Numbered from the stretch's first letter, positions 33,221 to 45,134 are shown. The stretch is 64,000 nucleotides of DNA from Panicum virgatum (GCF_016808335.1 NC_053146.1:6983015-7047014); one strand, 5' to 3'. Numbers and translations: made by a program. Notes: a model not told the origin generated them from the letters alone.

Positions 33221-36200
33221 TGTGACACCCCAGGTGTTCAATTAGATGAACCAGAGTCATTAGCACCAAATCATACATCCTTAACCAAGAAACATTGAAA
33301 TGGATGTGTATGTATGTATGTCTAGATGTATTTGTGCATAGGTCGAAAACCTTAAATAGTTTTTAAACTGATGCAAGTTTGCTTGTGAAATTTCCTAGGC
33401 ATCTCACTAAAATCATAATAAACCATAGTCCAGTTGAAGCCATGGGAAGAAAGTGAGTTTTTGCACATGAAATGATAAGTCGATCCACAGTACATTTTCT
33501 CCCATAATTAATTTCAGAAAATGCTAAAAAGATCTGAAAATACAAAGTGCAAACCATAGCTTAAATTAATTTTTGCCCAAAACAAAAGTTGTAGAGTTTC
33601 ATATAACAAACAACTTTCATGTTCACAGTTTTTCAAGTTAGCACACAAAATTTGGAGAAAAATTCGAAAAAAAAATAATGTGTTTAGGGTAATTTTCTTT
33701 TGCATTTAATTTGAATTCTTAACTTTCAAACGGAGCTTCAAACGAAAATGTGCCTGAAATGAAAGTTGTAGGATTTTGAATTTTGAACAACTTTCGTATT
33801 CAAACTTTTTCGAGCTTCCATTGAAAATTTTGAGAACATTTAAAGTCAACTCTCTGACTTTTCTCTCTTTCTCTCTCTTCTCTCTCTCCCTCGCTCTCCC
33901 TGGCTTCTCTGCTCACGCCAAGCTACTCGAGCGCGCACGCCCGCGCGCGCTGCGCCGCTGCCGCCCGCTCGCTGCGCCTGCTGCCGCTGCGTGCTGCCTC
34001 GCTACGCCGCTGCACCGCCGCGCTCGCTGCCTTGCTGCCATCCTGCTGCTGCCGCTTGCTGCGCCACGGCCCGGCCACGAGTCCTCCCCGCACGCCACTG
34101 CAGGCCACAAGAGCCGGACAAGCGCTCGGCGACGCGCACTCGACGCCGCCGGCCACCAATGCCGAGCGCCGCGGTCGACGCGCCTGCCCTGGCCTTCAAT
34201 GTCGAGCCTACGTCGTCGCTGACGCCGAGCTCAGCAAGCAGGCTGCACCCGACGCCCGCCACACAACGCACCGCTGCTGCCACCAGCCGCACGCGCGCCT
34301 CCGGCCAAGTCCGGGCTGCTGCCCGCCTGCCCGAGCTGCCCGGCCTCCCCAGCACCACCTCCCCTCCCTCGTGCGCCTATTTGAGGCCGAGCTGGGACCC
34401 TGCACGCGCGCGCCCAGAGCTGCCGCCGCCATTGTTGCCGCGAAGCACGGGCTCGCCGCGGAGCCCCCTCCTCCACCCTTCCTCGCGCCCAAACGACCCC
34501 GTAGCTATCTTCCTTGGCCTCCACCGGTGCTCCCCGAACTGCTTGCCACCGTCCAAAGCCACCAGACCACTGCCGCCGCGGCACCCCATGGCCGCAGTCG
34601 CCCTGCTTCCGCGGAGCTCCCACCTCCGGTCTCCCTTCGTCCAAACTGAGCCCGGGAATCGCTCCACGACCTTCCCCTGAAGCTCACCGACCCCTCCACC
34701 GCTCGCCCTCACCCACCGGAACGCCGCAGCGCCGGAGCAGACCGCCGCTGTCCGCCGGTGCCTGTGGAGCCGACGCCTCGGACCTTCTCCCCGCGAACCA
34801 AGGACACCCAGAGGTGCGGCTCAGTCCCCTCTCTCCTTTCCCCAACTTTCCCCTCGCCCCCAGGGCCGAACCTCGCCGGAAACCAGGCCGAAATCCCTCC
34901 TCTGTTCTCCAATGTCCGCCAGGGACCTCCAGTTAGAAGAACCAAAACTTCCAGGGGCCTATATGCAAAAGTTCGTTTCCTTTTTCTTTTGTCTTCAAAA
35001 ACAGCAAACTTGTAAATTCCATATAAAATCGTAGAAAAATCAGAAAAATGAAAACTAAAATGTTTTGGAATCCTTAGATCAAAGCCTACAACTTTTGTTA
35101 CAGTCACATGTTCATATTATGCTTCTATTTTAATCTAGAATAAAGATTAGATTAAATAGCACACAAATGTATCTCCTGTTGTAATCATGAACTAAGACTA
35201 GTTTTTGGACAGTATGCTACACCCTAGATTGATAGTTTACTGTAAAAAGTTGAGGACATTTTGACAACTCTAGCTATAGGTTTCTTTAAATCTTGATGTA
35301 TGCCTAGGATAAATAGTTTTAATTTTCCAAGTTGTTGCACCTTGAACCATAAGCTGAAACTTTTTCAGTGATTTTTAATTGCTACCTTGATGCTTTAGAA
35401 AAATGTATAGACTTTTTACCCAAGAAAAACATGCTCAAGTGATTTATGCTATGAATAAATGCACTAAACTGAGAAAAATAGCTTCTGTGCCTAGAAAAAT
35501 CTGATACTTTTACTAAAGCTTGATTTTGAGTACTTAATCATGCTAGTAATGTTTGAGCTCCTGGTACTCAGTATAACTACCTATAGAATTTATTTTTCTT
35601 TACTGCAGTTGTACATTGTGCTATTTTTCATGCCTTGCGTAATGTTTAATTAAATCTGAAATTTTTCCAGTAGGTTCTTAATAGGATCATAAATACTCAG
35701 TTAAATTTTCAGCACTAGTACTTACATGGTTTGATCTATACAAATTAATCTTGTTCCTAGCTGTGGCTGTGTATTTTGTTTTTCATAAATTTTATTTTTG
35801 CGTGAAACTTTCTGAAATTTGTACAGTAGGACCTACACTTGTTGAAGTACAATACATAAAAATTTCAACCCTATAAGCACTGTGTAACTATAGTTTTGGA
35901 CAGCACGTGTATCTCTAGTGTTTGTTAAAGAAAATGACTTTTGGTATGTGTTGGTAAATGATGGAAACCCCACAGTGACTCTATGAACTAATAATTGTTG
36001 TTTATTACTCTATAAATGATTGCCCAAAATGATGTAATAGAATATATTGCAAATCATCTTGAGTTGCGTTGGATTACAACTCTATAGTGAAGAATTGATT
36101 AAATCGTATCACTAAAATAACTCACGCATATGCATTTCATATAGATTCGACTACTCTTCCTGACGGTACGTACGAGTTGGTGCCGGAGTCCGAGAGTGAG

Positions 36201-37670
36201 CAGCGTGAAGCTCAAGTGAATCTAACTGAAGCCACTGCAGACCTGAACCCGAGTTCAGAAGAGCCCAAGGCTAGCTCCGCTCAGGAAGGCAAGCCCCGGA
36301 GCATGTCCTACCTATTTTAATTTATGCAACTATTTGTATTCCTGTTTATTATGCATTTAAGTTGCAGGAATTGTTTGGAACCTTAGTTGCATGATCCTAG
36401 GTACCTATGCTTGAACTCTAGTATGTGTAGGTCGCTAGTTGGCTATGCTAATGGTTCGGTAGAAGTCGAGTGATTTCCTGTCACTCGCGAGCTCATAGGA
36501 GTTGAATGCTTACTACACACTGCAATATAAGGTTTACGGGCGGGGTTGTTGTACTTGTGATACCCCGTCTGTTTAGTGAAAATGGATAAGGCCGCGGTGT
36601 GTGGTAGTGGTGGTTAAGCGTTTGAACGTACTAACCACATGCCGAGAATATGGTAATCGGTAAGCTTAAGTACCTGATGGAACCGGCCGTGGAATATACT
36701 CCCCACTGTCTGGTCTATGGTCACGCACGGGTGCAGGGCACCCTAGGACGGTGGGCCTGTTTCATGCCCGGGGAAAAAGGGGAAAAGTCGCGTGGGTGAT
36801 TGCATTCCCCATGCGTGTGTTTAGGTCTGCCTGGCCAGGTTAATAAATTCGATTCGAATCGTACGTCTCTCACGGATATTGAGACTGCTTAACCCTTTTG
36901 CCACATAGAGTAAGAAGTGGAACAATGATGATGAGAAATTTGGTTGATTGAGGAAAAATAATTGCTTTCCACCATGTATGCTTTAGGATAGATGCTAATG
37001 TAGAATGATTAATCATAATAGAACTTGAAAGCTAAAATCGGAAAATAAGGACTCACTGCTTTTCGGCAAAGACAAACCCCTCAAGCCAAAAGCCTTGCAT
37101 GTCTAGTTAGAGGGTTAGTTATATTCTAGTCGGGTAAGCCTTGCGGAGTATTAGTATACTCAGCCTTGCTTGTGGCTCAATTTTTGTTTCAGGTAATACT
37201 TTTGAGGACATGATTGCTAGTTTAACTTGGCCGTGTACTCTGCCTCCTGGTTGGTCGGTGGAGTGGGATACGACGCCGGCCAGCGATGGCAATGCCGAGT
37301 GATGTCATGTACGGGCTTCATCATGACATCGTGTATCGTCGTTTAGAACTCGTTTTATTCCGCTGCAGTTGAACTCTGAACTACTTTAAATTTGAACTTC
37401 AAGTACCTTTCTGAGATTTCGAACTTGGTTTGTAATAAATAAGTTAAGACTCTGTAATGTATTGTATCTGAGAAATGTTGTACTCTCTGGACTCACCTTC
37501 GTGTGGGTTGCATGTAAGCTTTGGGTTCGATCGATGCTAAGGTGGATTCTTCGGGACTTTACCCGACAGCGCTGCCGAATTACTCCGTTTGAAGTGCGTG
37601 TTAGCTGGGATTATCTTTAAGATGATGGTTAGCGCACTTGAGCCGGATTAATTAGGGCGGTACTGCCACA
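33221..37670 (+). mobile_element. 4.45-kb solo-LTR-like element (LARD-type family?)
   Basis: CGTGG is duplicated at 33216-33220 and 37671-37675. The element begins TGTGACACCCC and ends ACTGCCACA, i.e. TG...CA with a 5-bp TSD as for an LTR. The start sequence is not repeated near the end, so it is a single long LTR or an element without LTR pairs. Its size recalls the LTRs (about 4.5 kb) of the barley LARD Sukkula; that link is from memory and untested. Related fragments lie at 56.7-59.1 kb. The interior has a GC-rich block (33890-34930), a long AT-rich block, and a putative spliced frame at 36145-37302. The 37430-37500 region, rich in TTGTAATAAA-like signals, is a plausible polyadenylation zone. 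Confidence 0.75.
36145..37302 (+). CDS. Putative spliced ORF inside the large LTR (two visible exons)
   Basis: An exon of 144 nt (36145-36288) follows an ATATAG acceptor and ends AAG|GCAAGC, a GC-type donor. Joining to the TTTCAG acceptor at 37192 gives an in-phase exon, 37193-37302, ending in TGA. The exons encode TYELVPESESEQ ... EEPKASSAQEG and then NTFEDMIASLTWP ... WSVEWDTTPASDGNAE. The first exon begins with two bases of a split codon, so at least one upstream exon is missing from this model; none was found with confidence in the GC-rich block. Two other copies of the first exon (57652-57795 and 58778-58921) have the same length, acceptor, frame and donor, and the next acceptor is conserved in the 56.7-kb copy. 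The product is acidic and I recognise no domain. This is a prediction, not an established gene. Confidence 0.5.
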
Positions 37671-38088
37671 CGTGGGCAGGGGGCGGCGGCGAGGCGGCGA
37701 CTGCACGTGCTGCTGACGGTGGCGAGGCGGCGGCCGTGCGCGCTGGGGACGGTGGCGAGGCGCGGGCAGGGGATGGCGGCGAGGCGGCCCTGCGCGCTTG
37801 GGACGACGGCGAGGCAGCGGCCCCACGGACTGCGGACGGCGGCGAGGCAAGGCCGCGCGCGGCTAGGGATGGCGGCGAGGCATGGCCGACAGTGTGCTTA
37901 ACGGGCTAGTCGGGCCGGCCCGGCACGCCAAATTGGCCTTCGGGACGTGCCCGTGCCTGTGGCCTTGGCACGTGGGCTGGCCCGGTCCAGCACGGATAAA
38001 TAATCGGGCCAATTGGACCAGGCCTAATCATGTTGGGCCGAGTTGGGCTCGGGCCGGCCCGGCCCATTGGCCAACTATATACCAGGGT

Positions 38089-38195
38089 AGCCGCGGCGGC
38101 GCGTGTAGGCACACGACGAGCAAGCGACCGATCCCATCGTCATTTCTAGCGGGTACGCTCCGGCTGTCACACAACATTTCAATCCTACCTTGATA
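38089..38195 (+). promoter_or_regulatory. F-box leader unit A, distal part
   Basis: After the hAT element the leader resumes with GGCGGCGCGTG, AGGCACAC, GAGCAAGCGA and CATTTCAATCCT, matching 43493-43600 and 52190-52320. At CATTTCAATCCTAC it passes into unit B upstream sequence (TTGATATGGTGCTTACTAG) and not into coding sequence; the same junction recurs at 43592-43620. Confidence 0.72.
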
Positions 38196-38447
38196 TGGTG
38201 CTTACTAGTCTACTTCACAAAAAATATTTCCATCTGCATCATTTGTCCTATCATCACTTTTATTGCATAACCAATTAATAACCCATCATCACGTGCTGCA
38301 AAAAAATGTTGCTTCCACATTGTTCGCCATTTATGCTTAACAAATGTATGTAGATTACACATTGTTTACCAGCAAATGCAGCTTCCACACTAATTTAGAT
38401 TTTTTTTAACAAATGTGCCAAGAGAGGCCAGCACTCGGTGATTTCTA
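38196..38447 (+). promoter_or_regulatory. F-box promoter unit B, upstream part
   Basis: It is similar to 32130-32580 and 43605-43778: TTGCTTCCACATTGTTCGCC, CTTAACAAATGTATGTAG and GCAAATGCAGCTTCCACAC can be followed in each unit. It is interrupted at ATTTCTA by a Ty1/copia insertion and resumes at 42993. Confidence 0.7.
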
Positions 38448-38641
38448 TGTTGAGTAAAAATGGATGTAAACTCTTGTCTATTGATGAACAGTATATATTT
38501 ATACAATGGGGATGAGGCGGTTGCCTCATGCGAAGGGGTCAGAAGGCCCGAAGGGGTCTAATGCCCAAAAGGTGCCTGTTGGCATTAAAAGTTGCTAATG
38601 ACACCATTAATCTAATTGATTACTATTAATTAATCCTAACA
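38448..38641 (-). repeat. Copia 3' LTR (194 bp)
   Basis: It matches 42757-42992 except that the latter has about 40 extra bases (CTATTCCTATGCCTACTG region). The internal end and adjacent PPT are tandemly duplicated (38587-38722). Confidence 0.82.
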
Positions 38642-38722
38642 CCCCCCTTGATCAAAAGTTGCTAATGACACCATTAATCTAATTGATTACTATTAATTAA
38701 TCCTAACACCCCCCCTTGATCA
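38587..38722. repeat. 67-bp tandem duplication across LTR end and PPT
   Basis: Two nearly identical adjacent copies run from AAAAGTTGCTAATGACACC to CCCTTGATCA. Each includes the LTR terminus TCCTAACA and the following C-run (minus-strand polypurine tract), so the element has two LTR-end/PPT junctions. Confidence 0.75.
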
Positions 38723-39105
38723 ATTGTCTTCTTGTTGGCATCGTTACTTGTTCATCAGTTATCGTCTTGACACTTTGGAAAAACCCTATGGAAAAAAACC
38801 AAAGTGTTTTGATATATCAGGTAAAACTCCTTAAAAACCCAGTGAGAAAAATAAGGAGAAATACCATGATATATATAACTCCCAATGTTCATAGACCCTT
38901 TAGGTAATTCTAAAGACATAGTCTAAAATAATTTGATCTAAGATCAATATGTCATATATTATCTTTGAAAAACCTTTGTGAGGAAAAATAGATAATATGA
39001 CAATTTCTATGTGTTAACATTACCTCATTAAAAATTTTATGTGAGAAAACTCTCTAGAAGTAAAACTCATATAAAGAAAAGAGTGTAATGTGATGCTTAG
39101 GTAGA

Positions 39106-42100
39106 TTATATCTTAATGAGATTCTCCCCCGATTCTTGCAAATCTCTAAGCCTTCTCATACCAATGCCCTCAATGCATTTATGAAATGCGGTGTATAGTA
39201 GAGACTTTGTGAATAAATCTGCTAGATTATCACAAGATTTAGTTTGCAAGATTTTGATCTCTCCATTCTTTTGGAGTTCATGGGGGTAAAACAACTTAGG
39301 GATAATATGCTTAGTCATATTACTCTTAATATAACCTGACTTCATCTGAGTAACACATGTTGAATTATCCTCAAAGATAATTGTGGGTGTATTAATCGCA
39401 CCAATACCGCATGATTGTATTATGTGGTTTATCATTCTGCGGAGCCATACGCATTCGCGTGATGCCTCGTATAAAGCTATTATCTCATAATGATTGGTGG
39501 ATGTAGATACTAAGGTTTGCTTTGTAGACTTCCAAGATACTGTTGTACCACCTTGTAAGTATACAAAGCTAGTTTGTGATCTGCCATTGTGGGGATCTTA
39601 TAAATAACCACCATATGTATATCCTAACAAAACTGGATCTTGATTTCTATTATAAGATAATCCAAGATCTCTAGTGCCATTGAGGTATCTAAATACCGTT
39701 TTAATTTCTACCCAATGATGTTTGGTAGGAGCAACACTATGTTTTGCTAATAAATTAACTGCAAATTCAATATCCGGCCGGGTATTGTTGGCAAGATACA
39801 TAAGTGCTCCAGTAGCACTCAGGTATGAGACATGTGGTCCTAATACCTCTTCTCCTTCCTCTCGTGGTCTAAAAGGATCCTTCTCAAAGTCTAAGGATCT
39901 TACTACCATTGGAGTCTTTGTGGGATATGATTTGTCCATATTGAATTTCTTCAATATTTTCTCGACATAGGCAGCTTGGTATACAAATATACCAGTGGGT
40001 AAATGCTCAAGTTGTAAAGCTAAGCAGAATTTTGTTTTACCCAAATCTTTCATTTCAAACTCCGTTTGTAAACGATGATATGCTTCATTAATATTGGTTT
40101 CATTGCCAATGATATTTAGATCATCAACGTATATCGATATGATACAAAATCCTGTTGATGATTTTTTTAATGAAGACACATGGGCAGTCATCATTATTTG
40201 TGTATCCCTTCAACTTAAGGAATTCACTTAACCGATTGTACCACATTCGGTCTGACTACTTTAAGCCATATAATGACTTTTGCAATTTAACGCAATACAT
40301 GTTGCGATTTGCCTTGGGATTCGGTATGCTAATTCCATCAAGAATCTAATGACCCATATAAGTATGCGGTCACGACGTCCATCAACTGCATAGATAGACG
40401 ATTTTGTACTGCTAGAGATATTAAGTATCGGAAGGTTATTCCACTCATTACCGGAGAGTAAGTATCGTTGAAATCAACGCCAGGTCTTTGCGTAAAATCT
40501 TATGCCACTAGCCTTACTTTATATCTAACCACTTCATTGTTTTCATTTCTTTTACGAACGAAAATCCATTTGTATCCCACAGGAAGGATACCAGAAGGTG
40601 TTGGCATTACTGCCGAAAATACCTTACTTTTATTAAGCGAGGCGATCTCTGTTTCAATTGCAATCTTCCATTTATCCCAGTCCGAGCGCTTCTTGCACTC
40701 AGTCATAGACTTATAATCTGAATCAATTTCAAGGATATTTGCAATTTGCTTAGAGAAGTAACAGTCGACTATTATGGACTTACGGTCATAAGACTCTCCA
40801 GTCTCAATGAAATTTATAGCTATTTCATTTACCCTTAAAGATTCATCATGACTTCCCGAAACGATTGATCTAGGGTCTTCCAATGTTCCAGTCTCAGTGT
40901 TTATGCGCATATCTGAGCTAGGGTGTGGATTATAAATATCCATAGGACATACAATGTCCGCTAGGTGTCTTTCAACCAAAGGTTGAGTTGCATTTTCAGT
41001 CTTCTTTTGCTTGTTTGCAATAGCATCCTGCTTCTTGGAAGTGTTTCTCCCTCTCTTTTTGCCAAGTTGGGGATGAGTGGTTTTATTAGGTACCTCCACT
41101 TTTTTGGACGCATTTCTTGCAGGATGGAGAGACTTTGTGACACCTTTATAATCTGTAAAAGCATCTGGATGATTATTTGTAATATTTTGCAAATCAATAA
41201 TTCTCTGAACCTGTTGTTCAGCTTCTGTAGTACATGGATCAGAAAATTGGATGCCTTTTGCATTCCAATCTATTTCCTGGTATTTCTTTTGGTACAAATC
41301 TCCCCCTAATATCGGGAAATGATCCTCATTAAAAATACAATCAGCGAATCGGGCAGTAAATAGACCCCCTGTCATAGGTTCTAAGTACTTTATGATTGAC
41401 GGAGATGAATATCCGATATAGATCCCCAATTTCCTGTGGGGGCCCATGGATGTTCGCTGAGGTGGTGAGATGGGTACGTATACAGCGCACCCAAATTTAC
41501 GCAAATGGGAAATACTTGGTGGATTCCCACATACTAACAGTAATGAGGAGGTTTCATGATATGCAGTTGGTCATAGTTGGATTAGATCAGCAGCGTGTAG
41601 AACTGCATGACCCCAACAAGACGAAGGCAATTTGCAATTCATCAACATAGGTCTTGCAATGAGCTTGATTTTTTTAATCAATGATTCAGCCAAACCATTT
41701 TGAGTATGTACGTATGGGATTGAATGCTGAACCTGAATTCCCAATGCCATGCAATAATCATTGAAAACACGGGAGGAGAATTCAGCAGCATTGTCCATAC
41801 GAATTGACTTAATTCGATGTTCAGGATAATAGGCTTTCAACTTGATAAGTTGAGCCATTATTTTGGCAAAAGCATGGTTGCGTGTCGACAGAAGAGACAC
41901 GTGAGACCAACGCGAAGATGTGTCTATCAATACATGAAGTACCTGAATGGCCCCGATAATGGTTGGATCGGACCACAAATATTTCCTTGAATTCTTTCGA
42001 GGAATTTTAGTGGTTCAGCTCGAATTTTAAGATATGATGGTCTTAAAATTAATTTCCCTGTTGCACAAGCAGTGCAACCAAAATCTTTATCTTGGGGAAA

Positions 42101-42526
42101 TTTAATCTTTTCCATATCATGACCTATGGAATTGCCGATAATTTTTCGCATCATCTCTATTCCAGGGTGCCTAAGTCGATCATGCTAGTTTCAGAATGTA
42201 TCGATGTTGTGAAAAATTATCTTATAAGCAACATGAGCAATGGGCTTTATGTATGTAAAGTACAATCCGGGTTGGAGTGAAGAAAACTTCTCACAGATTT
42301 GTTTGCCGAATCTCGTGAGTTTAGTTAAGAGATGAAATTCCTCTTTGTTATCCTGATGTGTTTCCACATGGAAAGCATTCTTACGGATATCTCTATAACT
42401 TAGAAGGGTACGAGTCGAATCGGAATACAACAAAGCATCCTCCATCGTTATCTGTGTACCCATAGGGAGAGTAATAATAGCTCGACCTGAACCAACTATT
42501 AACGCATCTTGACCAGCAATGGTCAT
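39106..42526 (-). pseudogene. pol: Broken copia pol (protease region, integrase, RT, RNase H remnants)
   Basis: Separate minus-strand frames carry copia motifs in the right order: protease/pre-integrase-side region at 42191-42526, integrase core at 41571-41978 (IRMDNAAEFSS, QNGLAESLIKKIK), integrase C-terminal to RT start at 40500-41504 (KWIFVRKRNENNEVVRYKVRLVA, cut here as FVRKRNENNEV and YKVRLVA), RT with YVDDLNIIG at 39598-40194, and RNase H end at 39106-39435 (ADLFTKSL). Stops and frameshifts separate them, so it cannot make a full Pol. It resembles TNT1-type pol more than the Sirevirus above. Confidence 0.87.
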
Positions 42527-42756
42527 ACTATTTCCTTCTCTTTTCTCAAGAGTCTGGAAATATTTTATCTCTCTAAGTATAGAATTTGTGGTACTCTGGG
42601 TTCACCATCGTTGGTTATCTTGCAGAAGTCCGGCGAGGTCTCCGGTGAGTACTCCGGCGAGTCTCACAAACTTGTTCTGGCGAGTCCCTGTGTTCTTCTT
42701 TCTCTCCTCTGCCTACCAGCGTCAGTGGTGTTCGTGTGTGCGTGCGTGATAACATG

Positions 42757-42992
42757 TGTTGAGTAAAAATGGATGTAAACTCTTGTCTATTGAAGAACAG
42801 TACATATATTTATATAATGGTGATGAGGCGGTTGCCTCATGCGAAGGGGTCAGAAGGCCCAAAGGGGTCTAATGCCCAAAAGGTGTCTTTTGGCACTAAA
42901 AGGTGCCTATTCCTATGCCTACTGTACAAGTGTCATTAGCAGTTGCTAATGACGAAATTAATTTAATTGATCACTATTAATTAATCCTAACA
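42757..42992 (-). repeat. Copia 5' LTR (236 bp)
   Basis: It has the same ends as the copy at 38448 and is followed by the duplicated target ATTTCTA at 42993. Confidence 0.82.
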
Positions 42993-43156
42993 ATTTCTAT
43001 GGTTTTTTTCTTGGATAGAGCTAGCCATTAGGTTAGGGTTGCGCAGGAGCGGCTTCCGAGCTGAAACGACTTTTATCATTATAAATGCTCCTCCAGTTCC
43101 TCTCTCCTTCCCACAACCCTTTCTCCCCTCCGCCTGGCAAGTCACCCACGGCACCA
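42993..43156 (+). promoter_or_regulatory. F-box promoter unit B, TATA and leader
   Basis: It aligns with 32580-32743 and 52036-52190: CTTGGATAGAGCTAGCCATTAG, GAGCTGAAAC, TATAAATGCTCC (TATA near 43079-43085), TCTCTCCTTCCC and GGCAAGTCACCCACGGCACCAG can be followed, each shorter than a full block. The unit is interrupted by a MITE at about 43157 and resumes at 43493. Confidence 0.75.
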
Positions 43157-43492
43157 GGCTCCGTTTGATTTTAGTTCGTAGCAGTATACCTGGCGCTACA
43201 AGAGAATCTTGCATGCATAAAATACTGAATAAAATATATTTACAAAATATTTCCACATATGGATGTAACTTCGTGCGACGAATCTAATAAGTCTAATTAA
43301 TCCATGATTGGCTACAATAATACTACTACAGCAATCATTCTCTAATCATGTGGTCAAAGATCTCATTAGATTCGTCTCGCGAAGTAGCGAAGGATTGTGG
43401 AGTTAGTTTCATAAACTATATTTATTTAATACCTTTAATTAATGATCAAATTTAGGTACGGTACCTGTGCTAGCTACAAAATCAAATAGGGC
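43157..43492. mobile_element. MITE inserted in leader unit B
   Basis: The inverted ends GGCTCCGTTTGATTTT and AAAATCAAATAGGGC enclose about 300 bp of AT-rich DNA that includes GACGAATCTAATAAGTC and ATTAGATTCGTC blocks in opposite orientation. This is a common grass MITE type (GGGCC-GTTTG-like ends). The exact TSD is not clear. Confidence 0.7.
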
Positions 43493-43778
43493 GTGGGGTG
43501 GCGGTGACAGCAGCAGCGGTGTGCAAGAGCGAGCAAGCGATCGATCCCCATCGCTATCTCTGGCAGGTACGCTCCGACCGCCCCCCACTGCATTTCGTTC
43601 CTACCTTGATATATTTACTAGTTACTTCATAAAAAAGATTGACATTCGCGTCATTTATCTTCTTACACACTTCTACTGCATAACTAATAACCCATTATCA
43701 CACGCTGCCAAAAAAATGTTGCTTCCACATTGCTCGCCATTTTGCTTAAGTAAATGCAGTTTACACAATATTTACCAA
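43493..43778 (+). promoter_or_regulatory. End of leader unit B and start of unit C upstream region
   Basis: Leader blocks (GAGCAAGCGATCGATCCCCA, GGTACGCTCCG, GCATTTCGTTCCTAC) pass, at the same junction as 38190, into upstream blocks of unit C (TTGATATATTTACTAG, TTGCTTCCACATTGCTCGCC). It ends at the insertion point of a CACTA element; the interrupted phrase resumes at 44666 (CAACAAATGTAGCTTCCAC). Confidence 0.7.
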
Positions 43779-44665
43779 CACTACTATGAAAAAGATTTTT
43801 AAGAGCGGGTAACATGCCCCACCCTTGCAAATGCATTTATAGAGTCGGGTAATGACCTCACCTGCCCTACAAATCAATTTCCAAAATATAATTAACTCTG
43901 AAATTGATTTGTAGGAGCGGGTGACATCATCACTCGTCCCTAAAAATATTTTTTTATTTAATTCAAAAATTATTTAAATATTTAAATATAGCAGAACAAA
44001 TCAGAAAAAGCGAAACTTCTACACTTTGATTATTGTGAACTACAGATATAGAAAAAATAAGACAAATATATTTCAGTGTATATAAAGGTTATGATTGTGG
44101 AAACCTGAAAATATTACTTGAGTTGTACATGAGATACTATATAGTCATAGCCATAGGTAGGGCACAACTAGTAAATGATCTTGTGATCCTAAATGGTCTT
44201 AAATGAATAATGTGTAAACTATAAAATTTTAAATCTTACTACTCCAACTTTGTTATGGAACTACTCTACATCCGAGGTTGAAAAAAAATAAAACTTCTAG
44301 ACATTGAAATTTGTGAACATTTAATAATTTTTTGGACTACTAAATAACCTTAAACAAAAAAGTTATCAACTTCAAAATTTTAGATCTCGTCAGCGTCTAC
44401 AATTTTGTTATAAAGTTTGACTTTATTTGAGATCATATGAAAAAGTTATAAATATTTTTGTGTGAGACCATTTATAGGGGCGGGTTATACTATCACCCCC
44501 CTTTGAAAATTATTTTTAGGGGCAGATGAAGCCATCACCTACCCCTAGAAATGTCAACGGATGAATTGTTACAGTAACCTAGCTCCATTTGTAGAAGCGG
44601 GTTAGCTTTTGGGCCACTTCTAGGAAAAAAATGGGACGACCCTGCAAATCATATTTGAAGTAGTG
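43779..44665. mobile_element. Non-autonomous CACTA element with CAA target duplication
   Basis: It starts CACTACTATGAAAAAG and ends with the inverse of CACTACTTCAAATATG. CAA is duplicated at 43776-43778 and 44666-44668, the 3-bp TSD expected for CACTA/En-Spm. At 887 bp without a transposase frame it is a short defective element. Subterminal GAGCGGGT-like motifs are repeated on both sides (near 43803, 43846, 43914, 44481 and 44597). Confidence 0.85.
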
Positions 44666-45102
44666 CAACAAATGTAGCTTCCACAATGATTTATATTTTT
44701 ATCTAAATGATGGTTCAAGCTATCCCTTGTGGGCAATAAAAGGCATTACTCCATCAATTCGCTTACAGCAGACACTACGGGATTCAGCTAGTTTGCTATG
44801 TGCCATAGGCACATGGCAAAGACCCTTTTGCGGCATAGTCTTTGTCATGTGCAACACACGGCAAACATGTATCGGCAAAGAGTTATTTGCCGAGTGTTTT
44901 GTGTCGCGTACTCGGCAAAAAAATTTAGTCATGTGTTCGTGACACTAGGCAAAGAAATTTTGAGAAAAAAAATCCATCGGCCCCTACTCAGTTGGCCGCT
45001 GACGCCCCTTGTCACTGGCCAGCGCCGTTGCCATCGCCGCTGCCACCGGCCCGCCGCCGCCACTGCCATTATGACCTGCCCGCCGCCGTGGCCCTATTGG
45101 AT

Positions 45103-45103
<1 letters not shown>

Positions 45104-45132
<29 letters not shown>
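45104..45132. repeat. (GA)n microsatellite
   Basis: About fourteen uninterrupted AG units inside the CACTA element. Confidence 0.85.

Positions 45133-45134
<2 letters not shown>

Larger units (their letters stand above)
32752..38080. mobile_element. hAT-like element with 8-bp TSD, split by a large LTR-type insertion
   Basis: ACCAGGGT is duplicated at 32744-32751 and 38081-38088. The ends are inverted repeats: GTATAGTTGGCCATTGGGCC at the left, ATATAGTTGGCCAATGGGCC as the inverse of the right. Without the 4450-bp insertion at 33221-37670 and its 5-bp TSD the element is about 874 bp and non-autonomous. Both subterminal parts are dense in GGCCGGCCC palindromes, and the inner flanks (33000-33220, 37676-37900) are GC-rich and repetitive. 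It interrupts leader unit A. Confidence 0.85.
38448..42992 (-). mobile_element. Degenerate Ty1/copia retrotransposon
   Basis: Short LTRs lie at 38448-38641 and 42757-42992 (TGTTGAGTAAAAATGG to ATTAATCCTAACA on the plus strand), with the coding direction on the minus strand. ATTTCTA stands on both sides of the element (7 bp as read; copia elements usually make 5). The inner LTR junction has a polypurine tract on the minus strand (AAGGGGGGG). Pol remnants are present but gag is missing: only about 230 bp separate the protease-side remnant from the 5' LTR. The insertion splits F-box promoter unit B. Confidence 0.85.

Noticed and set aside
33776..34936. Several long GC-rich frames on both strands in the solo-LTR-like element
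   Set aside because: They overlap each other in many frames and are Ala/Arg/Pro-rich, as expected from high GC. None has motif content, although one could hold the missing upstream exon of the spliced ORF.
38448..42992. Calling the copia element a Sirevirus
   Set aside because: It has short LTRs, no palindrome arrays and no third ORF, and its RT/RNase H motifs differ from the Sirevirus at 6390.
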